Shown here: piece by piece, positions 13,250 through 23,364 of the stretch
Numbering within the stretch: position 1 is the stretch's first letter
Layout of the letters: the number at the start of each line of letters is the position of its first letter
Source of the DNA: Symbiodinium microadriaticum
Taxonomy: Eukaryota > Sar > Dinophyceae > Suessiales > Symbiodiniaceae
Direction of reading: 5' to 3'
NCBI GenBank assembly: GCA_001939145.1
Contig: LSRX01000424.1
Location: 404,689-468,688 of the forward strand
DNA length: 64,000 nucleotides
Made by a program: the position numbers and the translations under genes
The notes under the pieces: generated by a model
Seen by the model: only the letters and a program-made list of their open reading frames with translations
What the model was told of the DNA's origin: nothing
Database searches by the model: none

Positions 13250-14089
13250 GCTTGGATACCGTGTTTTTTTGGGCACCAAGTGTGGTACCCACCATCGCTT
13301 GCCCGGCCTCCCCCAAACACCGCAGCCTGTCCAGCTTCTCGAGCGTGATCTGGGATTCCATCTCTGATAGCCCTAATCAAGCTGGCTAGGCCCTGAGCTA
13401 CCATGAGGTCTCGCAGCCCATCGCTGGCCCCCAGAGCTCGACGTCTGAGCTTCCAGTGCTCTGGCTCCGTTCTCGTCTGGCTCAACTCGTGTTCGTGGCC
13501 GCTCTCAAGCGCATCTTCTCTTCCAGGTCGTCCATCCGCTGGGTGTCCGGCGTCTGGCGGTGTTCCCAGCCCCGTAATCCCAGCCATTCCAGGATTGATC
13601 CTTGTCGTAGCCTTTGTCGTCCTCGTTCTTCTTGGCTGGCCTCCGATCGGGGTCCCGGTCCATTTCGGTCGAGCTCCCCCCGCGGAGTCTCCGCGGAGCT
13701 CACTGTCGGACCCCTTATGAGGCCCTTGTCTCCTCGATTCCCATCTGAAAGTCGGATGGTGGCCCGCCCTCCCCCGTGCTGATGTTCTGGAACATCATCT
13801 TGATTTCCTGCCGCGGGGTGAGTTTCATCACGGCCATTTCCAACGGCAAGAGTGGATGCGACGAGCCCTTGCCCAGCTTCAAGTAGCCCAAATGCTGCAT
13901 GATGGTGCACTGATGCTCGGTGCCTGCTTCACTAGGACTGAATCTCACAATCGGAATGAGTCGACACATGGATCGGACATTCTTTTGACGCTGATACGCG
14001 TAGTGTTCCTGGCGATGAGCTTTCAGGTGGCTTTCCAAGAACCACTGCAGCGTCACTGCAGTGCGAGAGCCACTGATTGCAAAAGACAC
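13250..14089 (-). pseudogene. Degenerate minus-strand coding relic, function unknown
   Basis: The minus strand looks protein-like in three successive frames. One ends near 13715 and contains the stretches HLKAHRQEHYAYQRQ, RLIPIVRFSPSEAG and MQHLGYLKLGK. The next (to about 13482) is rich in Arg/Glu and contains DLEEKMRLRAA. A third (about 13256-13500) contains RDLMVAQGLASLIRAIRDG. The successive frames, each broken by a stop, suggest one protein of about 270 residues disrupted by frameshifts, possibly part of a mobile element. No catalytic motif is seen and I do not recognise the family. The 3' end runs into the microsatellite at 12977-13190. Introns could explain the frame changes instead of decay. 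Confidence 0.35.
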
Positions 14090-14159
14090 ATGATTGCGAA
14101 TGCGTTCCTTGACCCCAGGGAGACGAATGCTTGGTTAGAGCGCCGCTAGCAAATCAGAT

Positions 14160-17100
14160 CTTCCGCACAACGGCTATTCAGGAGCCTCGGGTACGTTAGC
14201 GCAGAGCCCCGCAGCAAGCAGCCAAGCCTGCTGAGATCTTTCTGGCTCAAGACCAGACGGAAGAGACTCAGGAAGCTTTGTCGTAGTGCATTCTCCAACA
14301 GAAGCTTGCTCCGTGGCTAGGCTGGGTTTGGCTTTCTTCCACACACATAGACTATGTGCCAGCGGAGTTCAGCCCAACCGAAAGAAGGGTTATAACAACA
14401 CCTGCAGACTGGCGCGCCGTCCTTAGTATGTTGGCTAGTATCAAGTTGCTTGATGGCACCGGCTGTGATCAGTGACGAGCTTGCACTTCATTCCCGAGCC
14501 CATCTCTGCTAGAGTCGCTGGTGATCAGTGAGCGAAAAGAGAGTCACCTTGCTCTCATTCTTTGCAGATCTAAAGCGGTAGTCTGTAGCAAAGCAGTCAC
14601 CTTTACCATTGTCTTCCTCCTCTTCAACTTCGGCATTCGGCTCCGAGCCCGAGTTGCGAGATTATCCCTCCACGGTGTCATTTTTTCGGCATTAGCCGTT
14701 CCTGCCCGGTCGTCGTCGTTCTCCCTCATGACCCCCGACTGCACACTCGTCGGGGGATGGCTGAGGAATCTGAGGGTCGGCCCCGGGGCGGACTGACTGC
14801 GGATCCCTCTGGGCCGCAGTGTCGCTCGGCGAGACCGGGAGCGCCGTGTGTGCGCCGGTCCTCTGTAAAGCCTGTGGTGCGTGATGATCCGGTTTTCGTA
14901 CCAGCTCTGCGCGAACCGCCTGAAGAAGAGGCCTCAGCCGCTGTGCTACCTTGCTGGGCTCCGTGCTACGATTTCTTGCAAGATGACTGCGAACGCAATG
15001 CGGCAAGTCGTCCACATGAGACATCTTTCTCTGGGCATGGAAGTAAGGCCAGGCTTGAGCTTGGTGAGTAGATGCAAAATGCTGTTCTGCAAATGTGAGC
15101 ACACTCGAACCGAGCAACAGAGTCCACAGAAGAGGCAGAAAACATGCAGGGAGGGCCTTCCAGGCCCAGCATCCATGTTACATTGTTACATGTTCGGACA
15201 TGTCGTTGCAGTCTGCGAGCTCCTTCTCATTCGCTCGGAATGTCAACGATCCAGAACTGTCCAGAATAAGAACCTAGTCCATCCATATTTTCCTTTGCGG
15301 ACTGCAAATCCTGGCCGCGTAAACCCCTTCCGCCACACTGCTTGCCAAGACTTCGTTGAGTTGGCAGGTTCTAGCAACGCAAGCCGATCTGTGTGTTGAC
15401 ACAACATCAGCAGGAGTCTCGTGCCAGCCCAAAGCAGTGTAGCATGAAGCTGGTTTGGCTTGAAAAGAAAAGCTTTCTGCACCGAGATGATATGGCCGCA
15501 CGGGTTCTTGATCAGATATAACTTGGACATTCCCTTCTCATCCTCCACGCGAGCAGGGCAAAGAAAGATAACTGGACCCTCGCAAGTTCCGAGACTCACG
15601 ATGTAGGCTCGCCGAGTGCAGTTTGTGAAGTGCATCGGCGGGCTCCAAGTTCTCACAATTCCCGGATAAGGCCCTTGCAGCCCATGGAAACAGCCGAGCA
15701 CACTGCACTGTTGCAGCCATGTGGCCATAATTCCAATGTGGTGAATCGCTTCGGGGGATACTCAAACGAGCACGGGGGCGGGTCCTCTGCCCACCGTTCC
15801 TTGCTGTCTCCCGGAAGCTTTGCAACTAGCCAGAGGAGTTGCGCCCACCTGGGAGCAAGAGATCATTCCAAAAGCCATCGCCTCAACAGGGCAACAATCC
15901 GGAACTCGCAAGCCAGTGAGCTCAACACTTCTCAAGTAGATCTGCTGGTAAGCATACTCATACCGCAGGTCTTCTGATAGGACATGATTGCGCATCCACC
16001 CATCATAAACTCAACCCAGTTCACAGGCTTAACATTCATAGCCTCCGGACATGGCCAGCACAGCACCAGCGTCAATGACTGCTTGCAGTGTCACATCACA
16101 CAGAGTCAGACTTTCGTGTGTTGCAGCGGTGCGCATAGCATCTCCAAAACCACCCGGATTCTCAGAGACACCACCGCCGCAGTGTCAGTGTATCATCATG
16201 CTACCCTATCGGCATGTCTATACCGTTTTCCTCACACGTCACTTCTCCGAAGATGGCGGTGGGTCAGTCAAAACTGAAGACGAATCGTCCTGCCCCTGCA
16301 TAGCAGAACAAGCCCCGTCGCGAGCTGCCAAGAACCTTTGTCGGGAGGGGGCAGCATTCAAGCAGCCCAGACGTTGTTTTCGAGGCCAAGGCCGCAAAGG
16401 AGAGTTTGGGTAAACTCCGCCGCATCATGCTGTCTTTAGTCGAAAGTCCAGGGCAGGGAACGTACGATCAGCTGCGAGGACAAAACAGCGCGCACAGCAC
16501 CTTGACAAAGAGCAATGAGCCCTCCAACCGCACGTCCAGGAGGAGCTCCAACCAGCAAGGCTAAGGCGTGCATCATTGCAATGACCGAGGCGTTCAAGCA
16601 GCAGTAGTTGCGTGGGTTGCCAAGAACAGTTTTCCGGAAGGCCGACATCCCCTCCAGGTTGTAGCAGGCCTAAGTTTAGGACAACGGTACGGTGCTCGGC
16701 TGTGTTGCGACACTCCACACCGTGCCTGAAACGGGGTTGGAAGCATCCCGCTGTCCTGAAGTGTTGACAGCAAGGCCGAAAGGAGTTTGCCAACGGGGGT
16801 GCGCGCAACGTCAAACTTCTGATACTCCGGAACACACTGCGAATGCTTGAGGGAAGTAGCGACGTAGCTGTATGATCGCCAGAAGCTGGAACAAAGAAGG
16901 GCGCTTGCCAGAGTGATCCCGGCTATCACGAGCCTGGCCACCGCAATATGTGCATGGGGTCGCGAATGTTGCACTCAAACTCCTAAATTCAGCAGATGGC
17001 TTGTTGAGAATGGGTGCGCTGACCGTGCATTTTGATGTCAGAGCAGTCAAGCTGCTTGCATAGAGCGCATCTGTGAGCAAGCATGCGAAGCTGAGATCTA
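14160..17100. other. No gene recognised
   Basis: About 2.9 kb of mixed-composition sequence with short open frames on both strands (the longest about 160 codons near 15243-15728, minus strand) and no recognisable motif. Confidence 0.4.
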
Positions 17101-17109
17101 CTACTCTAG

Positions 17110-17179
<70 letters not shown>
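17101..17179. repeat. (CTA)n microsatellite abutting the retroelement block
   Basis: A pure ACT/CTA tract of about 24 units ends at an N (17180), after which retroelement sequence begins in the middle of a coding frame. The same repeat type abuts the other end of the block at about 27988. Confidence 0.95.
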
Positions 17180-17180
17180 N
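17180..17180. other. Single N at a sequence junction
   Basis: One undetermined base separates the (CTA)n tract from sequence that matches 26144 onward. It marks a join or an unresolved base in the assembly, exactly where the duplicated segment starts. Confidence 0.9.
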
Positions 17181-18592
17181 AAAGGGCTATTCAGATCGCC
17201 AAGAAGATCCTGTGCTACTATAATGCCACCAAGGACGCAGCATTCGTGGTCGAGCCGCAGCAAGAAGCGAAGTTGGTGTTGTACACGGACGCATCGCACT
17301 CTCCAGCGGGTACTAAGTCAATCTCCGGATCACTAGTACTCTGGAAGGGAGTGGCGATTTGTTGGTGAGCAGCAAATCAGAGTCTGACGGCCCTCAGCAG
17401 TGCAGAAGCAGAGTTGATCGCATTAAGTGAGGGTGCCCAACTCCTGAGATCTATCAAGACAACTTTGGAAGATATGGGCATTCAACCAGAAATGTGTGAG
17501 CTTAGAGTCGATGCTACCACAGCGATAGCAGTTGCGAGCTCCGGAGGAAGCTGGAGAACTCGGCATCTAAGACTTCGTGAACATTGGTTATCTGAGCTCG
17601 TGAACTCTGATGAGTACCAACTCATGCATCAACCTGGACTTCATCAACTTGCGGATGGTCTGACAAAACAGTTAGCTTCAGAACGAGTTTGGAAGCCAAT
17701 GGAAGCTTGGAGTTTCTTCAAGGGGAACTCCTCAGAGATGAAGAAGGTGACGATCAACGTAGCCCCCTCTGATGAAGCGGCAGCAGCATCAATCACACAA
17801 GTAGCAACCACAAGTCAGGAACCCACGGTAGCAATCACCCATGTGCACGAAGGGACCCTGGGTAGGTGTATCCGGGCGTTAATAGGGTTAGGGATGCTTG
17901 CTGGAGTCCTGGGAGCTGAATCTGGAGGATCTCAAGTTTATACTGGGGTGGATTCGGATTATGAACTTTGGATTGCTGTGATATTGGTGATGATTACGAC
18001 AGTGCTGTGTTGGGAGTGGAGCAAGAAGACAGCTGGTGGTGTCAAGAAGGCCATCAAGCTCAAGATGCTTTCTTCCTCCACTGGGAAGCAGAAGCGTTCG
18101 AAGTCAGAGGGCAAGGAGCTGTTGAGTCTGCTCAACAAAGGAGACAGATCAGCTGAGCAGGATGCGAGGCTGGCTACCTTGATTGGAATCTTTCAAGCAC
18201 AAGGAGCTCTTCACTCTGATGGGGATTCAACTTCGGTTGGGAAGGAAGGTTCGAGTAGTAAGCCAACATCGACCACGTTGTCTACAAAGGAGAGGTTTCA
18301 ACCAGAGAAGTGGAGTCGTGGGGTGCAGACAGATCCGGAACCGCATGTTCCTCCTCAAGCTGTTCGGAAGTCAGCTGTTGATGCTGGGATTCGTTACATC
18401 GTGCAGCCTTGGGAAGATGATCTGTACGTGAGTCCAAATGGGGACCGGATCCATTTGAAACCGAACTGTCATGGCCTACGCAACGCTGTGAGAGCGGTTC
18501 GGAAACCTATATGTCAGTATTGTTTACACGACTGGCGCAATCATCCAGCCAATGGCGGAAGCTCATCAGGAGGGCTTCATGGGCTAGAGTGA
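17181..18592 (+). pseudogene. Copia RNase H 3' fragment with C-terminal extension (copy 1)
   Basis: The frame enters RNase H just before YTDASHSP (first catalytic Asp), is interrupted by TGA at 17366, and continues through SSAEAEL (catalytic Glu), RVDATTAI (Asp) and HLRLREHW to the end of RNase H at about 17720. After that comes an extension of about 290 residues that ordinary copia elements lack. It has a hydrophobic stretch (CIRALIGLGMLAGVLGA), a second stronger one that looks like a transmembrane helix (LWIAVILVMITTVLCW), a Lys/Ser-rich segment, and a C-terminal H-x4-C...C-x2-C block (IHLKPNC ... CQYC). The fragment has no RT in front and is cut off at the N at 17180. The residue sequence is identical to copy 2. 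Confidence 0.8.
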
Positions 18593-18627
18593 GTGATGTC
18601 TCTCCTGACGGAGGCATCAAGGAGGGG

Positions 18628-18914
18628 TGCTTGAACCTGAAGCCCTCTCCATGTATAGTCAGTGTAGGCGTGGAGCGCTTGCACGAAGCAGGACCTTGTG
18701 TCAAGGGTGTGGCCGTTCTGGCTTGAGGAGTCGGAAGGTGTCTTGGGCTATTCTGGGCGGAAGCCAGAATAGGCCCCAGGCCATTCTGAGCGGAAGCCAG
18801 TAGGTCACAGCAGTCAGATTGAAAGACTTACAGAGCCTAGATGTGCACAGAAGCTCTAGGACTCATCGTGTGTTGTGCGTGTGAAAAGTCCGTAGGGCCA
18901 CGCGCCGTGCTTCA
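18628..18914 (+). repeat. Candidate LTR shared by two tandem units
   Basis: The 394 bases between the end of pol (18592) and the gag ATG (18987) are non-coding. A purine run (AAGGAGGGG, 18619-18627) looks like a polypurine tract and is followed by TG. A CA at 18913-18914 is followed directly by TGGATTCCGGG, a plausible primer-binding site. An alternative end is the CA at 18986-18987, followed by TGGCGGCC. The matching copy is 27591-27877. Ends are inferred, not demonstrated. Confidence 0.35.
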
Positions 18915-18986
18915 TGGATTCCGGGATTCCTTCGGGGATCGGTCTACGAGGTTGAAGCTATTCTTCGGAGGAGACGACAGCAGTTC

Positions 18987-20111
18987 ATGGCGGCCTCGAC
19001 CGAAGAGCATGCCTCTAACGCTCTTCAGGTGATGAGCCCAAATGCTACTACTACGCAGGAGACGCTTCGTGGAAATGTCGAGGCTAACCACGAGTCTGTG
19101 GGAGGGCTGGTGAATGGCGTACCCGCTGCCCCTCTGCAGGATGGACTGCCGAGTTCTGGAATCCAAGTGGGAACAGTAAATCCTTTGAGCTCTGGTGGTG
19201 TCGTGGCGACTCAGGAGCAGGTGAGTGTGCCGATGAATGAGGCCATTCACGCTGTCGTTCCTGGGCAAGGCCATGCGCTTTCTACACCAAGTGTGGCGCT
19301 GGAAGATGGTAGTGTGCATTCTGTCAGTGCAAGTGTTCAGCAGGGCTCTTCATCGTTGACGGTTGTACGCTGGGTAACACGATTGAATGAGTACTTGGCT
19401 GCGCAGGGACAGACTGTGTTTGGTTCGGTTGGGTTTAATACGACGCCTACCCAGGGGCCCCGACGTGCAGAGATAACCACGCAACAATCGCACACTCCCA
19501 TCAACACACCCAGCAGAAGCCAGCAAGCAGCAGCAGCAGCAGCAGGGCCAAGGTCTTCAGCACAAAATTCTCCGCTGGTGACTTCGCCTCCTGAGGATCT
19601 TCCTCAGTACCAAGGGTGGCTTCCTCGTACAGAAGCTCGCAGAAATGAGGCTCCATTGTTTACTCGGGAAGCTTGGGAGCAGATGATGGGTTTTTCCCAG
19701 AGGGCTCCGTGGCTGTATGGTCGTGGGAATTCTCAAGGGGATTCCACTACGGGCTCGTCAGAGGTTCAAGCTGAAGTACAACGTCAGCTGGGAGCCATGA
19801 TGAGGACGCAGTCGCAGCAGCTTGAAGAGATGAGAGAGGAGCTCTATTATCTACGAGCTGAGAGGATGCAGCTACTTGAAGCAGCATGGGGTGATGAACG
19901 ATTTCAGCATCAAGGTGATTCAAGAGGACTTCAGTATGAGGGTGTCGAAAGACCTCAGCCTGAAGGACCTCATAGAGGACCTCCAGTTGCTCTACTTTTC
20001 CGTCTTTACACGATGTACCAACCTGGAGGCGAAAGTGAGAAGGCCTATATCCTACAGTACTTAGTCACTCCTCCCAAGGCTCAGACGCAGTGGAAATGGT
20101 GGCGACCTTAA
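18987..20111 (+). pseudogene. Copia Gag, N-terminal part
   Basis: Starts at the ATG at 18987, the first in the frame after the candidate LTR. The protein is Ser/Thr/Gln/Pro-rich with a poly-Ala stretch near residues 178-186. Around residues 260-300 there is a Glu/Gln-rich segment that looks like a coiled coil (EVQAEVQRQLGAMMRTQSQQ). A segment of the same type occurs in the gag at the right edge of the window (QAEVRRQMQAF near 62350). The frame is lost at about 20100. Compared with that other gag, the part between the coiled coil and the C-terminal domain is about 800 bases shorter, so the central capsid region seems to be deleted. Confidence 0.7.
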
Positions 20112-20620
20112 GACAGCGGGAAAGGATGCTGTTAAGAGCGGACAACCTCAGCATCGCGAAGCCAGACCCGTCACTTCTGGTCAGAGGGCTTAATGCTTTG
20201 GTTGGGGATGTCTGGGCAAAGGATCGTGATGTCACCTTTCGAACGCAGCTTGTGAAGGGCAGACTTGGAGTGGATGTGAGTCCAACGTGGGTATCTGCAC
20301 TACAACTACATCAACACTTGAGGGCGGAGGCAGAGAACATGGTTCGTGCTCTTCCAACAACAACAACTAAGCCAGCAGTTGGAGATGGGCAAAGAGATCC
20401 AAAGCTTCGTCCTTTACAACCTAATCAGTCTCAAGGAACTACAAATCTTGCGAAGGCATCATCGACAACCCCACCGACTACCTCTACGGCAAGTGCAGCA
20501 ACAGGTGGCACCGGGGAAAAGCAGTGCAAGTGGTTTACAGAACCACAAGGCTGTCGACGAGGTGCAAATTGCAAGTTTGTTCATTCCTTTGAAGGCATTT
20601 CGAAGAAGAACCGATGTTAA
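20090..20620 (+). pseudogene. Copia Gag, C-terminal part with CCCH zinc finger
   Basis: Continues Gag in another frame from about 20095. A helical segment (LLVRGLNALVGDVWAKD and following) resembles the equivalent region of the right-edge gag. A Thr/Ser/Ala linker follows, and then a zinc finger with exact spacing C-x8-C-x5-C-x3-H at about 20524-20583. CCCH fingers bind single-stranded RNA in other proteins; here it probably takes the nucleocapsid role that a CCHC knuckle normally plays. The frame stops at 20618, after which the protease frame takes over, so a frameshift (programmed or by decay) lies near 20600. Confidence 0.75.
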
Positions 20621-22544
20621 TCCCGCTGCAAGGTCTATGACGACGGAACCAGAGCCACAGCCAACGCCACCAATTTCACCCACTACTACGGGTGAGGCGG
20701 CATCATCAGCGGGCACTGGCGAAATGAAGGAAGTCCTCAGAGATGCAGCGCAGGCTTTGAAATCCCTTATGAGTTCGAGTTCTACAGCAACGTCCTCCTC
20801 TTCGACTCTCGAGGGACTACAGCGACAGTTGGATGAATTGAAGCTTAAGGCACTGAGTGTGAAGAACGAGGCGGTGGAGCTGAAAAGAGCGCGAAGAACG
20901 CCTTTACATGTACGTGTTGAAGAAGGAGTTCCAACTTTGATCGATTCAGGTGCAACTCATATTCTACGACGACCTCGTGATGGTGCGGAGATGGCATCTG
21001 GGACCCGAGTGTCAGTGACTTTGGCAAATGATGAGAAACGTGATTTACTACAAGCTGAGTCTGGTGCCATCTTGTCTACATCAGCTGAAACGCAACCTAT
21101 ACTTCCAATGGCCGAGCTGGTGAGCGCAGGCTGTGAGATTTCTTGGAAGAAAGGCAACTTCAAGGTCGTTCATCCTGTGTGGGGAGAATTGAGAACGACA
21201 GTTAGAGGTGGCTGTCCAGAATTGGCTCAAGAACAAGCGGCAAGGCTGGTGAACGAAATCGAAGACAAGAAGCTTAAGGAGCTCAAAGATGGTGTTTCGT
21301 TGCTAAAGGCCAAGTTGGAGCATCTTGTTCATGAAGAAAAACTGCCGTGGACGACCTATGTGGAAAGGTATCTGGAGGGTGGCCTTGCGAAGGACCCGTG
21401 GAAAGCTTTACAGGGCTCGTTCATGAAATTTCTCTCCGAGCACATGTTAGACCCACTGTGTCAGGGGATTAACCTTGGAGAAGGATGGAATCATCTCAAG
21501 GATCTTCCGTTTCCCAGGCGTCTCCGGAAGCACATGTTGGACTCTACCAGGTGGGTGGTGCATCTTCCAGTGCATCGGGATGAAGAACAGCCGAAGGCGG
21601 AAGAGTATGGTCCAGACGCTGTGGTGGTCAATGTCCCAGGAGAACTGCTTACCAAGGTATATGTACCGCTGCTGTGGGGAGCTGCTACAGGAAGGATTGC
21701 AGCCATTGTGGGTTCTACGCCAGCGACCTCAGCGGCAAGTGAGCTTCAGACAATGCGAATGGCAAGGGCATTGGCTTTGTATGTGGTCGGAAGATTGGCG
21801 AGACCTACTACCAGAACGGGGTTCTTCTGGACAACGCCTATGTGTTCGTCTGGTGAAGGTTCTGGCCAGTTATTGAAGGAGTTTGTCAAGGTGACAGGGA
21901 TGCGTGAGTCTGAGCTGAACCTGGGGAAGTTTGGAACACCGGGAAGGAAGCCATTGATCGCGACTACCAACTATCATCTTGATGGCCTTAGCCCTCGAAG
22001 TACGTCTGAGGAGGGGACTAAGGACCAGTCGCTCTCGAGTTGGCCGACGGCATTAAAGCTGAAGATCGCGAAGGCTGTGAGAGAAAGCTCCTTTGAGGAT
22101 AAGCATGTGGGCCTTGGGGGATCTATGAAAGCCATGACACCGGAAAAATGGAAAGAGCACGCTCGTTCTGGGCACTACCCAGCTAGACGGGATTGCTTAC
22201 AATGTGTCATGCATGGTGCTACGGGGCATAGACATGCTAGAGTGGAAAACCCTTCATTGTTTTGCCTTACGGTTGACAGTACTGGACCGTTCCGAACGCA
22301 AGGAGAAGATCCTGGAGCGAGAGGGGATCGAGCTAAAGCTGCCAAGATGAAGTACTTGCTGGTAGCGAAGTTCACGATTCCTGAGTCCTACGTCACAGGT
22401 GAGTTCGAGCCTACTGGAAGCGAACCTTTGGATGAAGAAGTGGACCTTAAAGATCTCTTTGATGAAGAGGACAAGGTCCCAGTTGGTGGAGATGATCGAG
22501 ATCCTGGTGAAGCGATTGTGGAAGAAGAACCCTTAGATGCCTAG
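20600..22544 (+). pseudogene. Copia aspartic protease and integrase N-terminal half
   Basis: The frame holds LIDSGATH (20937-20960), the D-S/T-G active site of a retropepsin-like protease, followed by about 100 residues of protease fold. Next comes a long linker region, then the integrase zinc-binding motif (HARSGH ... CLQC, about 22155-22205) and the first catalytic Asp in LTVDSTGPF (GAC at 22275-22277). An acidic insertion (EEVDLKDLFDEED) follows and the frame meets a TAG at 22542; the same frame is open again directly behind it. The first about 80 codons of the longer open frame (20346-20600) overlap Gag out of frame and are probably not protease. Confidence 0.75.
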
Positions 22545-23364
22545 GAGGATTCAGAAGAAGCGGACACTGGAGCAGGAGTAGGTCCTATTCCGTTGGATAT
22601 ACAAGCCCCAAGGGCCACTTACTTGTTGTTCGCCGAGCCTCTACTCAATGACAAGGGTCCCACCATTGCCTCAGCGATTCAGTCGATCGTCTTGTACCTT
22701 CAGAGTCTCCATATTCCAGTGTTGAGGTTTCATAGTGTCGGGCAGCTCAACTTACAGCTAGACCACTTGTCCAATGGTTACATCAACAGGCTATACGAAC
22801 CTCAACGAGCACTCCGGGAGTTCCTCAAGGAAACGGTGCTGCAGAATCGGCGGTGAAGGAACTTAAGCTTCGGACGGAAAGACTTTGTCGACGTCCGGAT
22901 TGGAGAAATCCTTCTGGCCAGTGGCTGCTAATGCAGTGGCGTCGATGCAGAGGGCAAGGGTGCTGAGACAGGTTCCCAAGATGATTGCCAGTTTTGGATC
23001 AAAGGTGCTAGTGAAGAAGCGAAGATACGCGGCCTCTGGAGCTCTGATCCGGTTAGAGTTCGAGGAGCGATGGTCGGAGGGACTGTATTTGGGTCTTTCT
23101 GATCAAGTTGCTGATGGACACTTGGTGTATGTCGATGGCACGTTCACTCATACGAGAAGCGTCAGAGATAAGGCGAAGCTAGTCGATGCCAAGGAACATC
23201 AACCAGATGAAGACCAAGAGATGCCGGTTCTTGAGGATGGTCAAGATCCACCAGCACGAAGATTGAGAATCCATGGTAAGTCATCTCCTCGTTTTGCCGC
23301 TATGGGAGGCAACCCAGATGACGTGGGTGACTCAAGTGGTCGAGGACACAGTCCAGACCTGTAG
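22545..23364 (+). pseudogene. Copia integrase C-terminal half, frameshifted
   Basis: The core continues in frame to about 22736 (SIVLYLQSLHIPVLRFHS). A one-base loss is apparent exactly where the second catalytic Asp should follow. The next frame contains GNGAAESAVKELKLR (about 22835), which carries the catalytic Glu and its conserved context. A further shift near 22890-22960 leads into the frame with FWPVAANAVASMQRARV and the integrase C-terminal region (SGALIRLEFEERW). It ends at TAG 23362, next to a short tandem duplication (the motif GGTCGAGGAC-CAGTCCAGAC occurs twice, about 23336-23411). Integrase would be inactive as it stands. Confidence 0.7.

Larger units (their letters stand above)
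17181..19020 (+). repeat. Direct repeat, copy 1 (about 1.84 kb)
   Basis: Matches 26144-27983 at a constant offset of 8963 bases. By eye I find six substitutions, all in the last 310 bases (in the candidate LTR and the first gag codons). The first 1.54 kb encodes identical protein and shows no difference I can find. Beyond about 19020 copy 1 continues into gag, whereas copy 2 turns into (CTA)n. Confidence 0.9.

Noticed and set aside
12749..13587. Poly-Leu, poly-Thr and poly-Tyr proteins on the minus strand
   Set aside because: Repeat translation; only the part beyond about 13250 looks protein-like and is reported separately.
14231..14245. Spliced-leader relic (TGGCTCAAG)
   Set aside because: Only nine bases match the dinoflagellate leader; the preceding CCGTAGCCATTT part is absent.
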